From contig CAXSBZ010000002.1 in the NCBI GenBank assembly GCA_964236465.1, positions 1 through 64,000 of the forward strand: a stretch of 64,000 bases of DNA, in the 5' to 3' direction. The notes beneath the pieces are model-generated. The model worked only from the letters and a program-made list of their open reading frames with translations, did no database searches and was not told where the DNA came from. Numbering within the stretch: position 1 is the stretch's first letter; every line of letters begins with the position of its first letter. The DNA is from Mucilaginibacter_A sp964236465 (lineage in GTDB: Bacteria > Bacteroidota > Bacteroidia > Sphingobacteriales > Sphingobacteriaceae). Shown here piece by piece: positions 19,040 through 27,466 of the stretch. The position numbers and the translations under genes are program-made.

Positions 19040-19562
19040 TTTTATTCTTTACAATTTTAATTACTTTTAAATCAAATCTATTCCAAAAATTCAGACGAGT
19101 TTCCGGCTTGTCTTTTACAGTTTCTGGATATATCAAGCAAGTATATTTGATACTGTTTTTACCGGTATAAATTGTGTCTGTACTTTTATTTTTCAATTTG
19201 TGTATTACTTTGATTACAGTTGAAATCAAAACGTAGAAACCAATATATAAAATCAGTTTTTCATATTGAAAAATTATAAGTTATGGTTGAACAATTTTTA
19301 TCCTATTAAAAGAAGTATCGCTGCTGACATATTTTTGATTCAATCTATAACAAACACGTATAACAGGCTGAAATTGACCAATCTTGCCGCAGTAAACAAC
19401 AAAAAAGAAGCACGCACTGCAACCCATTGGCGCAAAGGTAAGCGGCGAGGCTTTAGTTTTAGGTCTGCCTTAAAACATTTTAACTTTATATTTCTATCCT
19501 TAATAAAATGTATTTTCGGATTTTAGCTGATCTTATTCGTTCAAAAATCGTAAACACGCTGC
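19040..19562. other. AT-rich intergenic region
   Basis: No convincing gene is seen in these 523 bases. It contains a variant word ATACTGTTTTTACC at 19150-19163 and a degenerate one, ATTAAAAGAAGTAT, at 19305-19318. Two short reading frames (19029-19229 minus, 19266-19526 plus) lack any recognisable feature. Confidence 0.5.
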
Positions 19563-20312
19563 ATGTTCTTCCTTTTATCCAAATTATTGATCTACTTTTT
19601 GTATCCGTTTTCCTGGGTGTTCGTGCTGATGCTCGTTGCTTTCTTTATCAAAAACAAAAAATACCGCCGCCGTTCTTTTACGGCAGCAATGGTGCTACTG
19701 ATCATTTTTTCCAATCCTTTTCTTTTAAATCAATTTGCCAAACATTGGGACGTTGCAACTAATCTTTCAAAAACAACAAAACCATATAGTTGTGCTTTGA
19801 TTTTGGGTGGATATATTTCTGAAGATGAACACAAGAATGGTTACCTAAACTGGGCTGCGGATCGTTTTATACAAGGCATTAAACTGAAAGAAACCGGACA
19901 AGTAACGCATCTGCTTTTTACCGGTGGCAATGCAAGTTTAACACCTGATGGTTTTGCAGAAAGCAATTGGATCAGTGCAGAATTGCAAGCTTTTCATTTT
20001 CAGGATAGTACACTTTTGTTTGAAAAACGTTCCCGCAATACGATAGAAAACATCCAATTTTCAAAGCTGATTTTAACATCCAAACATTTGTCGCCGCCTT
20101 ACTTGTTGGTCACTTCAGCTTTCCACATGCGCCGGGCTTTGCTGATTTGTAAAAAAGCAGGCTTAAAAGTAGTTCCTTATCCTTGCAATTTTTTTGCTGG
20201 TAAAGGAAGCATTTCTGTTGATAATTTTATTCCTTCTGCCGAAATGCTTTCCAATTGGAATATTTATTTAAAGGAAATTGTTGGTTATATAGTTACTTTT
20301 TTTAAAAGATAG
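19563..20312 (+). CDS. YdcF/ElyC-like DUF218 membrane protein
   Basis: A 249-residue protein with two N-terminal membrane helices (residues about 3-30 and 37-55) and a DUF218 domain: ALILGGYISED, FTGGNAS, SRNTIENIQFSK and LVTSAFHMRRALLICKKAG. Such proteins (ElyC, SanA, YdcF) act in envelope polysaccharide maintenance or vancomycin tolerance; the exact reaction is unknown. Length is normal for the membrane-anchored type. Confidence 0.85.
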   Translation: MFFLLSKLLIYFLYPFSWVFVLMLVAFFIKNKKYRRRSFTAAMVLLIIFSNPFLLNQFAKHWDVATNLSKTTKPYSCALILGGYISEDEHKNGYLNWAADRFIQGIKLKETGQVTHLLFTGGNASLTPDGFAESNWISAELQAFHFQDSTLLFEKRSRNTIENIQFSKLILTSKHLSPPYLLVTSAFHMRRALLICKKAGLKVVPYPCNFFAGKGSISVDNFIPSAEMLSNWNIYLKEIVGYIVTFFKR

Positions 20313-20336
20313 TATAATGAAAATGTGTTGTAAAGT

Positions 20337-20690
20337 TTGATCCATTTCCGCAATGTTGTGAATCAGAAAAAAGCAAAATTGTATATTACTTTTCCGGGCC
20401 ATCAATTTGCATCTTACAAAATCAATCTAATCCAAATCAAACAAGTTCAGCAAAAATTAAAAAACAATCATTTTGTATTAATTTCAACGCCGGAAGAATT
20501 TATGATGCCGGATAGTTTGATATTTGATAAGCCATATTACCTCACAAAAAAAGGTGTGGATCTGCTTACCGGACTTTTAATTAGAGATTTGAAAATTATA
20601 GTTGTCATTTTCGACCGAAGGATGAAATTTTCATTTAAGCGATATATCTTGCAATATTTAATGAAGATTTCTCCCTTCGGGTCGAAATGA
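20337..20690 (+). pseudogene. remnant of an SGNH-hydrolase-like gene, 3' end merged with a repeat
   Basis: The readable 117-residue frame has no ATG and follows in-frame stops. Its first ~85 residues look like the C-terminus of an SGNH/GDSL-like acyl hydrolase: LYITFPGH…, STPEEFMMPDSLIFDKPYYLTKKGVDLLTGLLI resembles the FFDxxYHLNxxGxxxRT block in which the catalytic Asp and His lie, with His replaced by Tyr here. The last ~30 residues are encoded by the GTCATTTTCGACC repeat (20601-20693). I judge it a decayed fragment; a short real gene cannot be excluded. Confidence 0.45.
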
Positions 20691-20693
20691 CAA
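20601..20693. repeat. inverted-repeat element of the GTCATTTCGACC family
   Basis: Arms GTTGTCATTTTCGACCGAAG (20601-20620) and CTTCGGGTCGAAATGACAAA (20675-20694) face each other about 55 bases apart and can form a long hairpin. Other copies are at 5046, 43193-43286 and 59012-59130. Confidence 0.7.
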
Positions 20694-20730
20694 AACCAGA
20701 TTTCAGATGCTTCTTTTATCTACCTAAAAT

Positions 20731-22272
20731 TTAAGGCAATTTGGATAATACGCCCCAACCGGTGCAGGCATCCCAGCCTTTTCTGGCGGCATAACCGGTT
20801 TTGGTTTTGGTAGTTTTGTTATCGCCATCGGTAATATCCCGGCACAAACCCGGCGTAGCATACAATATTGGGTTGATAAAACCCGCAACCGCTCCTTTTT
20901 GCTGATTGATGAGCGCGAGCAAACCGGCCATCAGCGGTGCCACGGCGCTTGTGCCGCCAAATACAAGCTGCTGCCCATCTACCAAAACCTTGTAACCAGT
21001 GCTTGGATCGGCATCCGCAGCCACATCCGGCACGCCCCGGCCTTTAAATTTAGTATTTAACGAAGCCGGCACATTTGCATTTGTCTGATAATCAGGAATG
21101 GGGAAGAAATCACTTACGCCGCCGCCCGTTGCCGAATCGCTAGCTGCGTGCCAAACGGTTTCGGAAGTGATTGCGCCGCTGCCATCCGTCAGCAATTTGG
21201 TGCCGCCGCAAGCCAGCGCGTACGGACTGGAAGACGGAAAATCCACATGTACTTTACCATCCGTTACGCCATCGCTGGAACCATTATCACCGGCAGCCAC
21301 ACAAATGGTAACGCCCAGCAAAGCTGCCGCCTTAAAAGCTTCATTGAAATTGGTTAATGCCTGCTGCGTCCAGTTTGCCTCCGCAGAACCCCAGCTGATA
21401 GAAATTACAGCAGGTTTGTTGGTGGTATCATGCACCGCTTGAGTGATGGCGTCCAGGAAACCCTGATCGGTATTTGGCGCAAAATAAACCACAATTTTAG
21501 CTTCCGGTGCCACAGCCCCCGCTACTTCAATATCCAGTAAAATTTCGCCGTCTGCACTGTTTGCCGTAGTTGGCGCGTTTTTGCCACCATCAATTGATAC
21601 TGCTTTTACCACCGGTTTTTTGATGCCCAAACCTTTAAAATAGTTGGTCACATCAGCCGTTTTGTAGCCGCCGCCCAGTTCAATAATCCCGATACACTGG
21701 CCTTTTCCGGTTACGCCGGTTGGGAAACCGTAAATTTTGGCCAGCTGATCGGCGGTGTAAGATACTGAAGCTGCATGACTTACAATTTTGGTATCCGGTT
21801 TGTAAACCTGAAACATGGGCCGCGCAGCCTGGCGTTCATCAAAACCAAAAATACCGGTGATGATATCTTTCAGGCTTTCGGGAACGTGGATTTCGCCGGT
21901 ACGAACCCGGAAAGCCATTCCTGTTTCGCTTTTTGTTTCATGCAGATCAACGCCGAAAGCTTCCTCAAAATCGCTGATCTTTCCTTTCAAAACAACACTC
22001 CTTCGCGCTGAATCCACAGCAACCGTAGTCAGCTGATGATCGTGCGCATAAGCTTCCACCGCATCAGAATCCGCTTGCGAAGCACCAAATTCTTTTTCAT
22101 AATCTTCGCGGCTGATGCGTTCTCCGGCAGCCAATGCTTCATCCAAAGGTTTTTTCCTACGGATTTGGACCGTTACTTCTATAAACGTTTCCGGATTAAC
22201 TTTTGTAAGTGTTGCGGAAGCCGGAGCCACGCGGCTGCTTCCTGTCAAAACCACTTTTTTCTGTGTTTTCAT
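20731..22272 (-). CDS. sedolisin/kumamolisin-type serine-carboxyl peptidase (S53)
   Basis: A 513-residue MEROPS S53 peptidase with its N-terminal pro-domain (about residues 1-155) and catalytic domain. The triad is visible: Glu243 and Asp247 in DGEILLDIE, Ser442 in GGTSAVAPLMAG, plus oxyanion-hole Asp329 in AAGDNGSSDG. The C-terminal DITDGDN likely contributes to the calcium site. The ATG at 22272 is the start; a TTG lies three codons upstream. No signal peptide is evident (MKTQKKVVLTGSSRV), so export is not by the standard route or the enzyme stays inside. The word copy 20707-20720 lies after the stop. Confidence 0.9.
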   Translation of the reverse strand: MKTQKKVVLTGSSRVAPASATLTKVNPETFIEVTVQIRRKKPLDEALAAGERISREDYEKEFGASQADSDAVEAYAHDHQLTTVAVDSARRSVVLKGKISDFEEAFGVDLHETKSETGMAFRVRTGEIHVPESLKDIITGIFGFDERQAARPMFQVYKPDTKIVSHAASVSYTADQLAKIYGFPTGVTGKGQCIGIIELGGGYKTADVTNYFKGLGIKKPVVKAVSIDGGKNAPTTANSADGEILLDIEVAGAVAPEAKIVVYFAPNTDQGFLDAITQAVHDTTNKPAVISISWGSAEANWTQQALTNFNEAFKAAALLGVTICVAAGDNGSSDGVTDGKVHVDFPSSSPYALACGGTKLLTDGSGAITSETVWHAASDSATGGGVSDFFPIPDYQTNANVPASLNTKFKGRGVPDVAADADPSTGYKVLVDGQQLVFGGTSAVAPLMAGLLALINQQKGAVAGFINPILYATPGLCRDITDGDNKTTKTKTGYAARKGWDACTGWGVLSKLP

Positions 22273-22447
22273 GCGGGTCAATTTTTTTTAAAGATAAAGA
22301 TTAAATTTAATTTTTACTAAAAAAATTAGCAAATTATTTTTTGTCATGCTGATTTTAAGCCGATAAAAACAGCATCTGCATAAAGCTATTTTTGAACGTA
22401 ATTTTTGATTATTCCTGTATCTGCAATAAAATTAATTAAAAAAGAAA

Positions 22448-22496
22448 GCCGGATTTCCGCAGAACACAAATAAATACTTGTTCTGGAAAATCCGGC
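22448..22496 (-). terminator. hairpin terminator after DUF4142 gene
   Basis: GCCGGATTTCC…AGAACA pairs with TGTTCT…GGAAAATCCGGC; read leftward it is followed by CTTTCTTTTTT. It is nested between an inverted pair of the variant word (22362-22375, 22515-22528). Confidence 0.65.
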
Positions 22497-22544
22497 CTGT
22501 GATAATTTAAGCGGATACTGTTTTTATCGACCTAAAATTGGCGA

Positions 22545-23144
22545 CTACATTTTATCATTCTGCGCTGTATTTTTTTTGTTGAGGGAAGCGTTTAGAGTTT
22601 CCGCAGCGGATAAGTGCATTTTTAAAGTTGGCAAAGTTTTTACCGCAAAAGCTTTCAAAGCAGGATCTTTTAAAGTGGTGCTGGCTTTTTCAAAATCGGC
22701 CACATCTTTTTTGTGTGCGGCCACCATAATATCCATAAATTTCAAATCAAAACCGGCACTGTTTTTCAGGCTCATCGAATCCACGCGGTCCTGCATTTCT
22801 TTGCCCAAAGCTGGTGGCACGGCCAGTTTTTTACCATTGGCGATGCTTTTCAGTTCCGTATCTGCTTTTTGATGGTCTTTCACCATCATCGCCCCATATT
22901 CTTTTACTTTTTGGTTCAAGGCGTTGCGCTCTGCCAGCTGGCCCATTTGTACTTCCAGCATTCCGCCTTGCGTGGCATCGTTTACAAAACCGGCATCAGG
23001 CGTACTTACCTGCAAAATATCAGTGGTTTTGGTGGTATCAGCCAGGGCAACTTTTTGTGCGGCTTCTTTTTTGGCATCACTTTGTCCGCAGGAAACCACG
23101 AACAAGGAAGCAGCAATCAACAGGTAATGGTTGTATTTTTTCAT
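22545..23144 (-). CDS. DUF4142 lipoprotein
   Basis: A 199-residue lipoprotein (MKKYNHYLLIAASLFVVSC) carrying a DUF4142 domain from about residue 50: FVNDATQGGMLEVQMGQLAERNA, VKEYGAMMVKDHQKAD, and HKKDVADFEKASTTLKDPALKAFAVKTLPTLKMHLSAAE. This ferritin-like helical bundle family is common in Bacteroidota envelopes and of unknown role. It is monocistronic, with its terminator at 22448-22496. Confidence 0.88.
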   Translation of the reverse strand: MKKYNHYLLIAASLFVVSCGQSDAKKEAAQKVALADTTKTTDILQVSTPDAGFVNDATQGGMLEVQMGQLAERNALNQKVKEYGAMMVKDHQKADTELKSIANGKKLAVPPALGKEMQDRVDSMSLKNSAGFDLKFMDIMVAAHKKDVADFEKASTTLKDPALKAFAVKTLPTLKMHLSAAETLNASLNKKNTAQNDKM

Positions 23145-23201
23145 AACGTTTTTTATCGGATTAAAAACTTATTAACTCCGTGGAAAATGAATTGTTTTGG
23201 A

Positions 23202-23291
23202 AAGAAGGCTTTCAGCAATCAGCTTTCAGTCGTCAGCTAATTGCAAGTGCAAATGCCTGAAAGCTGAAGGCTGATTGCCGACAGCTAAAAG
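23202..23291. repeat. CAGCTTTCAG/GCTGATTGC inverted repeat
   Basis: AGCAATCAGCTTTCAG (near 23214) and CTGAAAGCTGAAGGCTGATTGC (near 23258) are inverted copies. Related pieces occur near 50716-50750 and 50826-50880. Intergenic, directly before the RNase P RNA. Confidence 0.5.
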
Positions 23292-23310
23292 CTTATTGCT
23301 ATCTTCGCCC

Positions 23311-23695
23311 CAAGCAAAACGTTCTGCCGCTCCGCAAGGTTTTCCTTTCGGGGAGGAAAGTCCGGGCAGCGTAGGGCATCCTGCTTCCTAACGGGAAGGC
23401 GCCATCGCCGGATGGGCGACAGCAAGTGCCACAGAAAATAAACCGCCCGGAGTAATTTGGGTAAGGGTGAAAACGTGCGGTAAGAGCGCACGGCCTGGCA
23501 TGGCAACATGCCTTGCGGTAAACCTCAGGAGCTGAAAGGCCAAATAGGTTCCGGCAACCGCAGGAAGCGGCCCGCTTTCGTTGCCACGCAACGCCGGAAC
23601 GGGTAGGCTGATGGAGGTGATGGGCGATCATCACCCAAGATAAATGGCAGAAACCCGGGCAACCGGGCACAGAACCCGGCTTACAGGTTTGCTAT
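23311..23695 (+). ncRNA. rnpB: RNase P RNA (bacterial type A)
   Basis: The catalytic RNA of RNase P, which matures tRNA 5' ends. Universally conserved blocks are present: GAGGAAAGTCCGGGC (from 23353), the ACAG/GTGCCAC region near 23430, and the 3' block ACAGAACCCGGCTTACAG (23669-23686). AAGCAAAAC at 23312 can pair with GGTTTGCT at 23687-23694 as helix P1, which sets the ends. A T-run at 23700-23707 terminates transcription. Ends are accurate to a few bases only. Confidence 0.93.
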
Positions 23696-23810
23696 TCGGT
23701 TTTTTTTATTTAAACCCTTTTCCGATAAGCGGAGAAGGGTTTGTCTTTTCGAGGGCAAAACCTATCTTAGCAGCAAAAATCACCATACTCCTTTTAAGCA
23801 ATAAAAATTA

Positions 23811-25193
23811 ATGTCGAAAATTCTGATTATAGATGATGAGCGTGCTATACGAAGTACCCTGCGGGAGATTTTGGAGTACGAAGATTATCAGGTAGATGAT
23901 GCCGATAACGGTGCCGAGGGATTGAGCCTGATTAAAAGAGGAAGCTATGATTTGGTGCTTTGCGACATCAAAATGAACCGTATGGACGGCTTGGAGGTGC
24001 TGACCGATAGTTTGACGTATAAACCTGATCTGCCTTTCATCATGATTTCGGGGCACGGAACGGTAGAAACGGCAGTGGAAGCGAGCCGGAAAGGTGCGTT
24101 TGATTTCATCAGCAAACCACCGGATTTGAACCGCTTGCTGATTACGGTTCGCAACGCTTTAGACCGCGGCTCGCTGGTTTCTGAAACCAAAGTTTTAAAG
24201 AAAAAAGCGTCTAAAACGCGTGAAATTTTGGGCGAATCACAAGCCATTGGAAAAATTAAAGAAACGATAGATCGCGTGGCACCAACGGAAGCACGCGTGC
24301 TGGTAACCGGTGCTAACGGAAGTGGAAAAGAATTAGTGGCACGCTGGCTGCACGAAAAATCCCACCGTGCCAATGCTGCTTTAATCGAGGTAAATTGTGC
24401 CGCTATCCCTTCAGAACTAATTGAAAGTGAATTGTTTGGCCATGAAAAAGGTTCTTTCACTTCCGCAGTAAAACAACGCATCGGCAAGTTTGAATCTGCC
24501 AGCGGCGGCACTTTATTTTTGGATGAGATTGGCGATATGAGCCTTTCTGCCCAAGCCAAAGTGCTGCGTGCTTTGCAAGAAAATAAGATTGCCCGCGTAG
24601 GCGGCGAAAAGGAAATTGATGTGGATGTGCGCGTGATTGCGGCCACTAACAAAGATTTGCAAAAAGAGATTGAAGCCGGCAATTTCCGGATGGATTTGTA
24701 CCACAGGCTGAGCGTGATCCTGATCCACGTGCCGCCGCTTTGTGATCGCCGCGACGATATTCCGCTGCTGACGAAAAGTTTTTTGGAAGAGATTTGTACC
24801 GATTACGGAATGCCGGTAAAAAAAATATCCGAAGCCGGAATGGAAGCCTTGAAAGCATTGCCCTGGAGCGGTAATATCCGCGAGCTGCGCAACATGATTG
24901 AGCGGCTGATTATTTTGAGCGATAAAATAATTACGGACGCCGATGTGAAAGCTTTTGCCAATCCCACTGCGGCGGTTGCAATACTTACAGAAATAGCTGA
25001 CAACCATCAGCCAGACTTTGATAATTTTAAAAATTTCCAGGAATACAAGGATTTTGCAGAGCGCGAATACATCAAATTTAAGCTCGAAAAAAACGGCTGG
25101 AACGTATCCAAAACTGCGGACGACATCGACATCCAACGCAGCCACTTGTATAGCAAAATTGAAAAGTTTGGATTGAAGCGCGGCGAAAATTAG
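23811..25193 (+). CDS. NtrC-family sigma54-type response regulator
   Basis: A 460-residue regulator: receiver domain (residues 1-120, phosphoacceptor Asp in LVLCDIKMNRMDG near 52), AAA+ domain (about 145-375; Walker A GANGSGKE, Walker B LFLDEIGDM, arginine-finger region), and a C-terminal Fis-type helix-turn-helix (NVSKTADDIDIQRSHLYSKI). The loop that contacts sigma54, normally GAFTGA, reads GSFTSA here; this altered loop may signal a different partner or weakened sigma54 contact. No sensor kinase is adjacent. A word variant, ATGCTTCTTTTATG, follows at 25204. Confidence 0.92.
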   Translation: MSKILIIDDERAIRSTLREILEYEDYQVDDADNGAEGLSLIKRGSYDLVLCDIKMNRMDGLEVLTDSLTYKPDLPFIMISGHGTVETAVEASRKGAFDFISKPPDLNRLLITVRNALDRGSLVSETKVLKKKASKTREILGESQAIGKIKETIDRVAPTEARVLVTGANGSGKELVARWLHEKSHRANAALIEVNCAAIPSELIESELFGHEKGSFTSAVKQRIGKFESASGGTLFLDEIGDMSLSAQAKVLRALQENKIARVGGEKEIDVDVRVIAATNKDLQKEIEAGNFRMDLYHRLSVILIHVPPLCDRRDDIPLLTKSFLEEICTDYGMPVKKISEAGMEALKALPWSGNIRELRNMIERLIILSDKIITDADVKAFANPTAAVAILTEIADNHQPDFDNFKNFQEYKDFAEREYIKFKLEKNGWNVSKTADDIDIQRSHLYSKIEKFGLKRGEN

Positions 25194-25254
25194 ATCGAAT
25201 TAAATGCTTCTTTTATGCCCTAATTTTCAAAATCAAACAAAATATTAAACATCA

Positions 25255-25290
25255 AAAAAGCCGTTTTACTTGCAAGTAAAACGGCTTTTT
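25255..25290. terminator. bidirectional terminator
   Basis: AAAAAGCCGTTTTACTT and its perfect complement meet at TTGCAA, giving A-run, stem and T-run in both directions between convergent genes. Confidence 0.85.
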
Positions 25291-25307
25291 AATTGAACTG
25301 AACTTGG

Positions 25308-25757
25308 CTAAACTTCTTTCAAAAATTCTTTGGAACAAAAGCCTTCAACACCCTCATCAGTTTTGATATAATACCAATCATTGTACATCTTTTTGATCAG
25401 TTGCACGGTTGAATTGTGTGCTGCTTTTCCGGCAATACTAAAATCAGTTCCCGGCCCGATACGGATATTTAAGTTGGAATCTTGCGTGGCAACTTGCATC
25501 TTAATATCCTGATCTGTCAAATCTTCAACCTCCAGCAAATTGATCACAGCAGTTACGCCTGGTGCTGCTTTCAAAGCAGCTTCAGCTTTGTCGGCATCTT
25601 CAGAACCGGAAACTTGGCCCGAAATAGTCAGCGTTCCGTTTGTGTTAGAAACTTTTAAATCCGGTATTGTAATGCCTGCATTTTGCAAGATTGTTGTATA
25701 ATCATTCACCTGTTGCTGATTTACAACAGCTTTGTTTACTTCATCAAATAATCCCAT
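25308..25757 (-). CDS. BON domain plus bacterial SH3 domain protein
   Basis: A 149-residue protein without signal peptide. Residues about 18-80 form a BON domain (LKVSNTNGTLTISGQVSGSEDADKAEAAL…GVTAVINLLEV); residues about 88-149 a bacterial SH3 domain (LNIRIGPGTDFSIAGKAAHNSTVQLIKKMYNDWYYIKT). It resembles LysM-less relatives of YgaU/Kbp. SH3b domains usually bind peptidoglycan, which conflicts with the lack of an export signal. A role cannot be assigned. Confidence 0.8.
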   Translation of the reverse strand: MGLFDEVNKAVVNQQQVNDYTTILQNAGITIPDLKVSNTNGTLTISGQVSGSEDADKAEAALKAAPGVTAVINLLEVEDLTDQDIKMQVATQDSNLNIRIGPGTDFSIAGKAAHNSTVQLIKKMYNDWYYIKTDEGVEGFCSKEFLKEV

Positions 25758-25769
25758 TTTGTTTATTGT

Positions 25770-26156
25770 TTAATTGTTAGTTGTAGTTGTACAAGTTAGC
25801 GTATTGCCGCTATTTTTCAACACTAATTTTGTATCCGATAGATCATCAATTGTATAAACTTGATTGGTTTTTCCGGCTGAGGATATGGTTGACAAATTTT
25901 TGTTGTCTTTATCCAAAGTATAAGTTCCCTGATCCACACCAATCCCGCCGGCCATATTGTAATGTCCGTCGGTAGTAAAAATCAGTTGCGAACCGTTTAG
26001 CATTTTTGTTTTGAGTGTATCAGGCAATCTTACAGCCGTTTTAATATCGCTTACCTGCCACGTTTTGGCCAATAGTTTGTTTGCATTTTGTTTGCAAGCA
26101 ATCAGTAGCAAACTAAATAGGATGATTGCAGCAAAGCTTTGTTTAATTTTTTTCAT
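25770..26156 (-). CDS. small lipoprotein, lipocalin-like
   Basis: A 128-residue lipoprotein (MKKIKQSFAAIILFSLLLIAC). The body has the pattern of lipocalin-like small Bacteroidota lipoproteins: LAKTWQVSDIKT, LIFTTDGHYNM, DQGTYTLDKDNKNLSTI, YTIDDLSDTKLVLKNSG. I start it at the ATG at 26156; an upstream frame to 26234 would put 26 residues before the signal. Just upstream of the BON-SH3 gene on the same strand, possibly co-transcribed. Function unknown. Confidence 0.75.
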   Translation of the reverse strand: MKKIKQSFAAIILFSLLLIACKQNANKLLAKTWQVSDIKTAVRLPDTLKTKMLNGSQLIFTTDGHYNMAGGIGVDQGTYTLDKDNKNLSTISSAGKTNQVYTIDDLSDTKLVLKNSGNTLTCTTTTNN

Positions 26157-26391
26157 GTTAAAGATATTAAGTTTCAAAACAAACGTGATTGGCCTGCCCT
26201 TGTTTGGAAAAACCTTGGGCACAATATAAACCATTGAAGATCAATATTTTTTAAAATTATTATTTAACCGGAGAAAAAATCAAAAACCGGATGCTTCTTT
26301 TAACACATAAAAATCAGGATGATGAAATTTTATGTTGAAAATTTTTAGCTTTATCCGCTACTGAAATACAAATTTAAAAAAACCTTATTTT

Positions 26392-26748
26392 ATGTTTATG
26401 CACTTTATTATTGAATTATTGGTGAATGCGGGCATGATCCTTTTGCTGTCGCATTTTTTGCCAACCATCATCATCCGCAATTTCGGAACCGCTATTTTGG
26501 TTGCTTTGGTCATTGGTTTGCTCAATGCCACTATCGGTGCCATCATCCGCTTTCCTTTAAATATTCTTACACTTGGCTTGCTATCTTTTGTCATCCGGTT
26601 AGTGGTTACGGCAATTGTGGTTAAGATAGCGGACATTATATTCAGCGGTTTTGAAATTAAAGGTTTTACGCCAGCCTTAATTTTAGCTTTTGCTTTGGCT
26701 ATTGATGGCAGCTTTTTATCTTTTGCTTTGCAGCACCAGGTTAGATAA
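26392..26748 (+). CDS. 4-TMS phage holin-superfamily membrane protein (YvlD-like)
   Basis: A 118-residue integral membrane protein with four hydrophobic segments and the family signature RFPLNILTLGLLSFVIRLVVTAIVVKIAD, as in PF04020 (YvlD/Mycobacterial 4 TMS holin superfamily). Despite the name it is a common chromosomal protein in stress contexts, not evidence of a prophage. Function unknown. A degenerate word, ATGCTTCTTTTAAC, lies upstream at 26291-26304. Confidence 0.8.
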   Translation: MFMHFIIELLVNAGMILLLSHFLPTIIIRNFGTAILVALVIGLLNATIGAIIRFPLNILTLGLLSFVIRLVVTAIVVKIADIIFSGFEIKGFTPALILAFALAIDGSFLSFALQHQVR

Positions 26749-26856
26749 TTGCTGATGATTGATCCTTATATCTGCTAAAATCATTTTTTGATCTATAAAG
26801 ATAAAACACATATTTAATCCTGCTTGTAGTATCTTTTTAAATCAACTATAAATAAA

Positions 26857-27258
26857 ATGGATCTAAATTTAGAACAGGCAGAAGCGGTATCAACGGCTGC
26901 CAAACAAAAAGCAAAAGAAATTGGCGTACCCATGAACATTGCCATTGTGGATGGCGGTGCCAATTTAAAAGCCTTCCACCGCATGGATAATGCCTGGCTA
27001 GGTTCAGCAGATATTTCGATCAAGAAAGCCAAAACAGCCCGTTTTTTTGATATGGAATCCGGTGCCATCGGCCAGCTTTCGCAACCCGGCGGTCCGTTGT
27101 ATCAAATTGAAGTATCTAATGGCGGCTTAATTTCTTTTCCCGGCGGCATCCCGATTAAAAACAGCAACGGCGAAATCGTGGGTGCCATTGGTGTTTCCGG
27201 CGGATCAGTGGAGCAAGACCGTGAAGTGGCGCAAGCTGGCGTGGCGGCTTTTAAGTAA
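26857..27258 (+). CDS. GlcG/HbpS-family heme-binding-like protein
   Basis: A 133-residue protein of the GlcG/HbpS family: MNIAIVDGGANLKAFHRMDNAWLGSADISIKKAKTA, GGIPIKNSNGEIVGAIGVSGGSVEQDREVAQAG. Members bind heme or small cofactors, or are domains of glycolate utilisation operons; none of those partners is near. Length and end points are normal. A terminator nested in a pair of dispersed words follows. Confidence 0.88.
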   Translation: MDLNLEQAEAVSTAAKQKAKEIGVPMNIAIVDGGANLKAFHRMDNAWLGSADISIKKAKTARFFDMESGAIGQLSQPGGPLYQIEVSNGGLISFPGGIPIKNSNGEIVGAIGVSGGSVEQDREVAQAGVAAFK

Positions 27259-27269
27259 GATTTTAGTAC

Positions 27270-27355
27270 GATAAAAGAAGCATTATGCAATATTGATAAT
27301 TAAGCCGGAGGTTTTCTTCCGGCTTTTTTTGTGAAAGATGAATGCTTCTTTTATG
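27270..27355 (+). terminator. GC-rich terminator enclosed by an inverted pair of the dispersed word
   Basis: AAGCCGGA / TCCGGCTT with a T-run (27302-27331) is the inner hairpin. Word copies at 27270-27283 (GATAAAAGAAGCAT) and 27342-27355 (ATGCTTCTTTTATG) form an outer 14-bp inverted repeat. Confidence 0.8.
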
Positions 27356-27466
27356 GGGGTAAAAAAAGCATAGCTTAAAAACAGACAAGCTTATCTTATC
27401 AATTTAAAACATCCTCCTAATTTAATACAGATTGATTTGTTAGCTTGCATTAAATTTCAAATCATT

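Noticed and set aside
19029..19229. Small minus-strand frame of 66 residues before the SCO1 operon
   Set aside because: No domain, signal or coding-like composition is visible, and it contains a variant word.
19266..19526. Plus-strand frame of 86 residues
   Set aside because: AT-rich, carries a degenerate word, has no recognisable feature and no clear promoter.
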